Below are positions 60,360-64,000 of a DNA stretch of 64,000 bases, piece after piece. The position numbers were made by a program, and so were the translations under genes. The stretch lies in assembly GCA_021397835.1 (NCBI GenBank), contig JAJFZO010000165.1, forward strand, positions 1,178,001-1,242,000, in the 5' to 3' direction. How positions within the stretch are numbered: position 1 is the stretch's first letter; each line of letters starts with the position of its first letter. Source of the DNA: Moringa oleifera (Eukaryota; Streptophyta; Magnoliopsida; Brassicales; Moringaceae). The notes beneath the pieces were generated by a model. That model was not told the DNA's origin. It saw only the letters and a program-made list of their open reading frames with translations, and did not search any database.

Positions 60360-61714
60360 ACCTGGGTACCATAGGTTTCGATCAATTTATCTCTTCATTT
60401 TTTATGAAGAAGGGAGAAAAAGAGTAAAATCTAATTCCTAGCATGAGGATCCTTCTTTTGTTTCACATTTCTCATCAGAACAAATCAAGTCCAAATGATA
60501 ATAACTAGTACCGATTAATGAATGAGAGACATATGTAGGTTAGTACAATCGGAGGCATCACCGTATTCAGAATTCAAAGAGATAGTATACTAGTCTGGTT
60601 GTTTTGATTGTTCTTGATCTATCGAATAGAGTAGCGCAATTTCTTTCCCGAGAGCACAAATTATTTTTTATGATATGTAATTAACTTACTAGAGTTTCTT
60701 CGACAGAGTACTTATCAGATTCAACCTACCCATTTTTCTAGCAAAGATTCTGTGTAACCTATATGACTAATTGGGGAAAATCTATCTATTTTAGAAACAT
60801 GAATTGCACACTGGATCCTTTATGTATTCGTCCTACTTTAAGGAAATGGAATACTAATAAAAGATCAAAGATCCACTCCAACTTCTTATGACTTGAGACT
60901 AGGAAGGGATATAGAACAAAGAACATATAATGAAAACTACTTAGTAAAGGCTGTGAAAGGGAATAAGAAAGATGTTTGATAAGAAAGAGTTTGGGAATAT
61001 GCTGCTTAGTTAACAAACATCAAGTTTGAAGTCAGACAGCATGGATACGAGACTATTAAAGTGAAGTTTGGAATCATTAAGGTTTTTTATCTTCAGATTA
61101 AGAAATTACAGAATTATTAAGGCCTTTTAGCAATTTGGGTGCCCCTCTAAGTGTCACGCTTCACCTACCTGACCTTTCAAAGAATAGAATTAGTCGCTTT
61201 AGCTTTTATTAAAAGTTTAAACTACTTTGTAAGATAGTAAGGCGAATGAATTGCATTAGTTCAATTTGGCTAGTTGAATCGCTCAGTGAACAAATCGCCT
61301 CATTGCTTTCTGTCTAAGATTGGACTAAAGGTACCAAAGTAGGTATCTTTTTTGTTTTTTTGTTTTTATTTTTTTGGCTAAAAAGCCCATAAGTAGTACA
61401 CCAACCATATGTAGCTTGAACTGAAATGTTCGAAATGCTTAGCTATTGTTGATCCCCAAGACGCTTTTGGTTGAACGTTCACACCTGATCCTAGCCAAGA
61501 AAATAAGAATTCTAATCTCTCGGTCTGCTATAGTTAGCCTTACAGTATGCCAAACTAGCGAGTTTATTGTCTTCATGACTTTCTTTGTTGTGACTTGCTT
61601 CTCAAGCCTTCAAGTGTTGATCTTCACTTAGGCCGGATCCAAGGCTCTACCTTGGTATTTTATTTGCTCATCCCAAGGGTCTTTATTGTTTTACGTGCCA
61701 TCTTCAAGCAATCA
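60360..61714. other. trnD 3' flank and unassigned sequence
   Basis: 60360-60780 reads like well-preserved organelle spacer downstream of trnD (ggttcgatcaatttatctctt-like start, atgaggatccttcttttgttt, ctttcccgagagcacaaat). Nothing beyond it is assigned. ORFs 60786-61016 (minus) and 61446-61631 (plus) lack known blocks. Confidence 0.4.
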
Positions 61715-61726
61715 GGGGGGGGGGGG
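61715..61726. repeat. Poly-G run (12)
   Basis: Twelve consecutive G in otherwise AT-rich DNA. May be a true mononucleotide repeat or an assembly soft spot. Confidence 0.9.
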
Positions 61727-62332
61727 CACTAAATATAGAAACAAGGCGACCTTGAGAATGGAAGCCCATTCCCTCATGCTCAGAGACTCCTTAACTTCAG
61801 TTGAACAAAAAAGGTGTAGCGCTTGTGAAATCGTAGCGTAGGCGAAAGCTAGTAGGAGATAGACCTTTTTTCGCCTTAGAAGGAAACCTCACTTTCCTTA
61901 CTTCCTTCCCCAACAAGCAACAAAACTGTGAGAAGGATGATCAGGATCTCACATGACGCAAATGTTGAAACAAACTCCAAATCCAAGAGGCATTCACCTA
62001 AAAAAAATGGTAAACACATCACTCACTCGTAAAAGAGAAGAGAAAAATGACCAATGGAAGGCCCCGTGGCAAGAATGCAGTAGAGCCTTCAAGCCCCATG
62101 CTAGATTCTCGAGATTCATGGGTTGTCTCATAAAGATCTTCGATTGTCATCATGGAATCTAAGTTGTATTGCTCGAAGGGGGCATGCTGCAAGAGCGTAG
62201 GTGAGTGGTAAGCATAAGAGGCATGCCCAAAGGGCAGCGACAGTAGTGTGGTTCCAATTGTCATCGCTAAATTGAGATCTATAAGGTGGCAAGGACTTTG
62301 ACTGCTTTATATCAAGTGAAAAGAATGGGTGG
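61727..62332. other. Unassigned sequence
   Basis: An 81-codon minus-strand ORF (62019-62264) and a 69-codon plus-strand ORF overlap each other. Neither shows a domain I know. Confidence 0.35.
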
Positions 62333-62406
62333 TAGGCTCAGTAGGGCTCGAACATATAATATAATTGTTATAAGATGTATATTTCAACCATTTAAACTAT
62401 AAGCCT
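62333..62406 (-). pseudogene. trnI-CAU: Mitochondrial tRNA-Ile(CAU) relic
   Basis: Read on the minus strand: ggcttatagtttaaatggttgaaa (acceptor and D-arm) and gttcgagccctactgagccta (T-arm and acceptor), the ends of the native plant mitochondrial trnI whose CAU anticodon is converted to lysidine-AU in the functional tRNA. The anticodon loop reads CTTATAAC where CTCATAAC is expected, so the C of CAT is kept in the context but the loop shows a C to T change, and the anticodon stem has lost most pairs. 74 nt, normal length. Non-functional. It is native mitochondrial, not plastid, in origin, which supports the mitochondrial source of this end of the window. Confidence 0.88.
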
Positions 62407-64000
62407 TACGGATCTCTAAATGCAATTTGCTTACTTCGGGAAGAGCAAACGAAAAAGGGGACCTTTGCTTTATTTGCTTCTTCCTCTTCCCAGGAATGAA
62501 CAATTAGAAAAATAAAAATGATTTTCTTATTGTATATATATTATAATAATAATATAAAGCAAATGGCCCTTTCACTACTCAAATGTTGGTACACTTTTCA
62601 GCTCGCAATGACTAAAACGAGCATAGGCTCTTTATTTGCTTGCAATATCGACTATTCATGTTCACTTAAAAGTAAAAGTAAAGGGCACTCTTGGCCCCAC
62701 GCTTCAAGAAAAGTAAAAGAGTCTAAAGTACATAAACAGTAAGAAAGAAAAACTTAGTTGCAAGAACCAAAGGTTAGGCCAACTACTTGTTTTAGTATAG
62801 CTAAACCTAAAAAAAGTGTATTCCTACCTCCTTTTCTTCCCTTTTCTGTTCATGTTGCTAATTTTTAAAATATTAATGTACCTCATGCATACAATTGCCT
62901 AATTACTTTCTTCTTCTAACTTTTTTAGCCACTTCTACATCTGTCGTATTCAAGAAAAATTCTGTCAAAGTATTTAGCATTGCTAGTAGGGACCATTCTT
63001 TCAGAATGCCTACTTGAATAGAGTCTTTACACCTTCTAAAGCTATTCCTTTGACTCTCAACTCATACTTAAAAAAAAAGAAAAAAACAGGAAGACACATT
63101 AATAATACTACTAAATAGAGGGTTGACGGGGAACAAAAAGTCTCCCTTTAACATCCATATAGCTAAATAATAAAATAAAAAGGAAAACCAAAGCGTTTCA
63201 TTGCTAAATAGATTTTGTTTCCTTTTTCGTCAAAGACTAAAAGCATTCTATTCACTTCGTAAACTACACTCATCCTTTCAAGGTTATTATAGATAATGGA
63301 AGAAATACCATCTGGATGTAGTTATAGTTAGTTTAGCTCGAGAAAATAAAAATTACAACCTGCTTGTAATTTTTTTCTTTCTTATCAAGATTTTCTTTAG
63401 TCTGGCTTGCTTAGGTTGAGGAAGTAAATAAAGAAATTTTGTATACATGATTTCTTTTAGTATTAGAAAGGTCTAGGTGATTGCAGTAGATTCTAACCTG
63501 TAGTTAGCTCAACTTAGGTAGTGCTACCATTGTAAGGTACCAGTAATAGCAAGACCATATAAATGGCATCATATATCCCCTAAAAAGTGATTGAACCACC
63601 ATTTCTTGATCTATTCTTTCCAACTCCAAGAAGACTTACTTGATTTGAGGAGAAATCTTTTCTTGAGTGTGATACTATTTGACCGATGATCATAGGAAGC
63701 CGCTAGGCTTACTGTGAATGGTTTCTTTTTATAAAATCTTGTTGTTATGGCTCATGAAGAGTAATGAGACAGTTAAAGATTCTCTTCGCTATCTTTTTTT
63801 CTCTTGAAGGTGGATCAAGGAGAGTAGGTGTTGGGCTTCTTTCATTTTCTTATTCTTTTCAAGAAGAAAAAAAATAGTGGACTCTCCCTCACCAAATCAA
63901 GTTATCCTAGGATGATTCCATCCTTCCATAGTAGAATGATTTATAGAAAGGATGAGAAGGTTGATATGTTGGTTAATCTTTCTCTTTCATTATTTTCTTT
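62407..64000. other. Unassigned sequence
   Basis: No gene is recognised. The 74-codon plus-strand ORF 62518-62742 has no known block. Composition like the other spacer regions. Confidence 0.35.

Noticed and set aside
60097..60372. 91-codon minus-strand ORF across the microsatellite and trnD
   Set aside because: It consists of the antisense of a tRNA relic and a dinucleotide repeat.
1..64000. Window as a live mitochondrial genome
   Set aside because: All mitochondrial protein genes carry multiple frameshifts and non-editable stops, the tRNAs have lost stems, and nuclear-type CACTA, hAT and Tourist-like elements are present. RNA editing cannot repair frameshifts.
1..64000. CRISPR arrays, operons, riboswitches or bacterial defence genes
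   Set aside because: No regularly spaced identical repeats with unique spacers, no prokaryotic gene packing and no bacterial protein families were seen; the tandem repeats present are explained by transposons.

Overview
The window looks like nuclear DNA of a flowering plant, most likely a eudicot. It is a long, heavily decayed block of organelle-derived DNA (a NUMT-type insertion) broken up by transposable elements, most of them AT-rich. No intact protein gene is visible. The recognisable genes are all plant mitochondrial or plastid in type, and every protein gene carries in-frame stops, frameshifts and small deletions. Where I can compare with remembered organelle sequence, the changes are mainly C:G to T:A transitions, as expected from long residence in methylated nuclear DNA. 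The gene calls rest on conserved peptide blocks recognised from memory; no alignment was run.

Layout. 1-3.8 kb: unassigned sequence with a minus-strand tRNA-Met-type primer binding site of an LTR retrotransposon. 3.8-10.2 kb: a 5'-truncated Ty3/gypsy element of the Tat type, with pol, short tandem repeats, an antisense ORF region, more tandem repeats and a possible 3' LTR. 12.4-14.5 kb: the mitochondrial pair rps4-nad6. 14.5-20.8 kb: unassigned, mitochondrial-spacer-like DNA. 20.8-24.1 kb: very AT-rich DNA with internal repeats. 24.1-30.3 kb: a minus-strand CACTA (En/Spm) transposon with a TNP2-type transposase, a second TNPA/Transposase_24-like gene and a repeat-rich subterminal region. 30.3-37.5 kb: unassigned. 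37.5-39.0 kb: one end of a second CACTA-like element. 39.05-41.18 kb: a plastid rDNA-operon piece (minus strand: trnI-GAU intron and 3' exon, complete trnA-UGC with intron, first ~93 bp of rrn23). 44.76-45.79 kb: cox3 overlapped by sdh4. 45.8-47.9 kb: gypsy and copia fragments, the copia split by a hAT-type MITE. 49.8 kb: a trnM-like relic. 51.28-52.74 kb: a ~135-bp direct repeat around a 1.2-kb AT-rich LTR-like insert. 54.97-55.93 kb: a Tourist-like MITE. 60.29 kb: trnD relic. 62.33 kb: mitochondrial trnI-CAU relic.

The best-supported history is transfer of mitochondrial DNA (possibly already carrying plastid tracts) to the nucleus, then repeated transposon insertion and deaminating decay. 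I found no CRISPR array, operon, bacterial gene or convincing new system. The most informative structures are the hAT MITE sitting inside the copia zinc-knuckle codons with a recognisable 8-bp target duplication, the Tat element with its antisense ORF and two tandem-repeat blocks, the CACTA subterminal repeat array, and the duplicated 135-bp block around the 51.4-52.6 kb insert.
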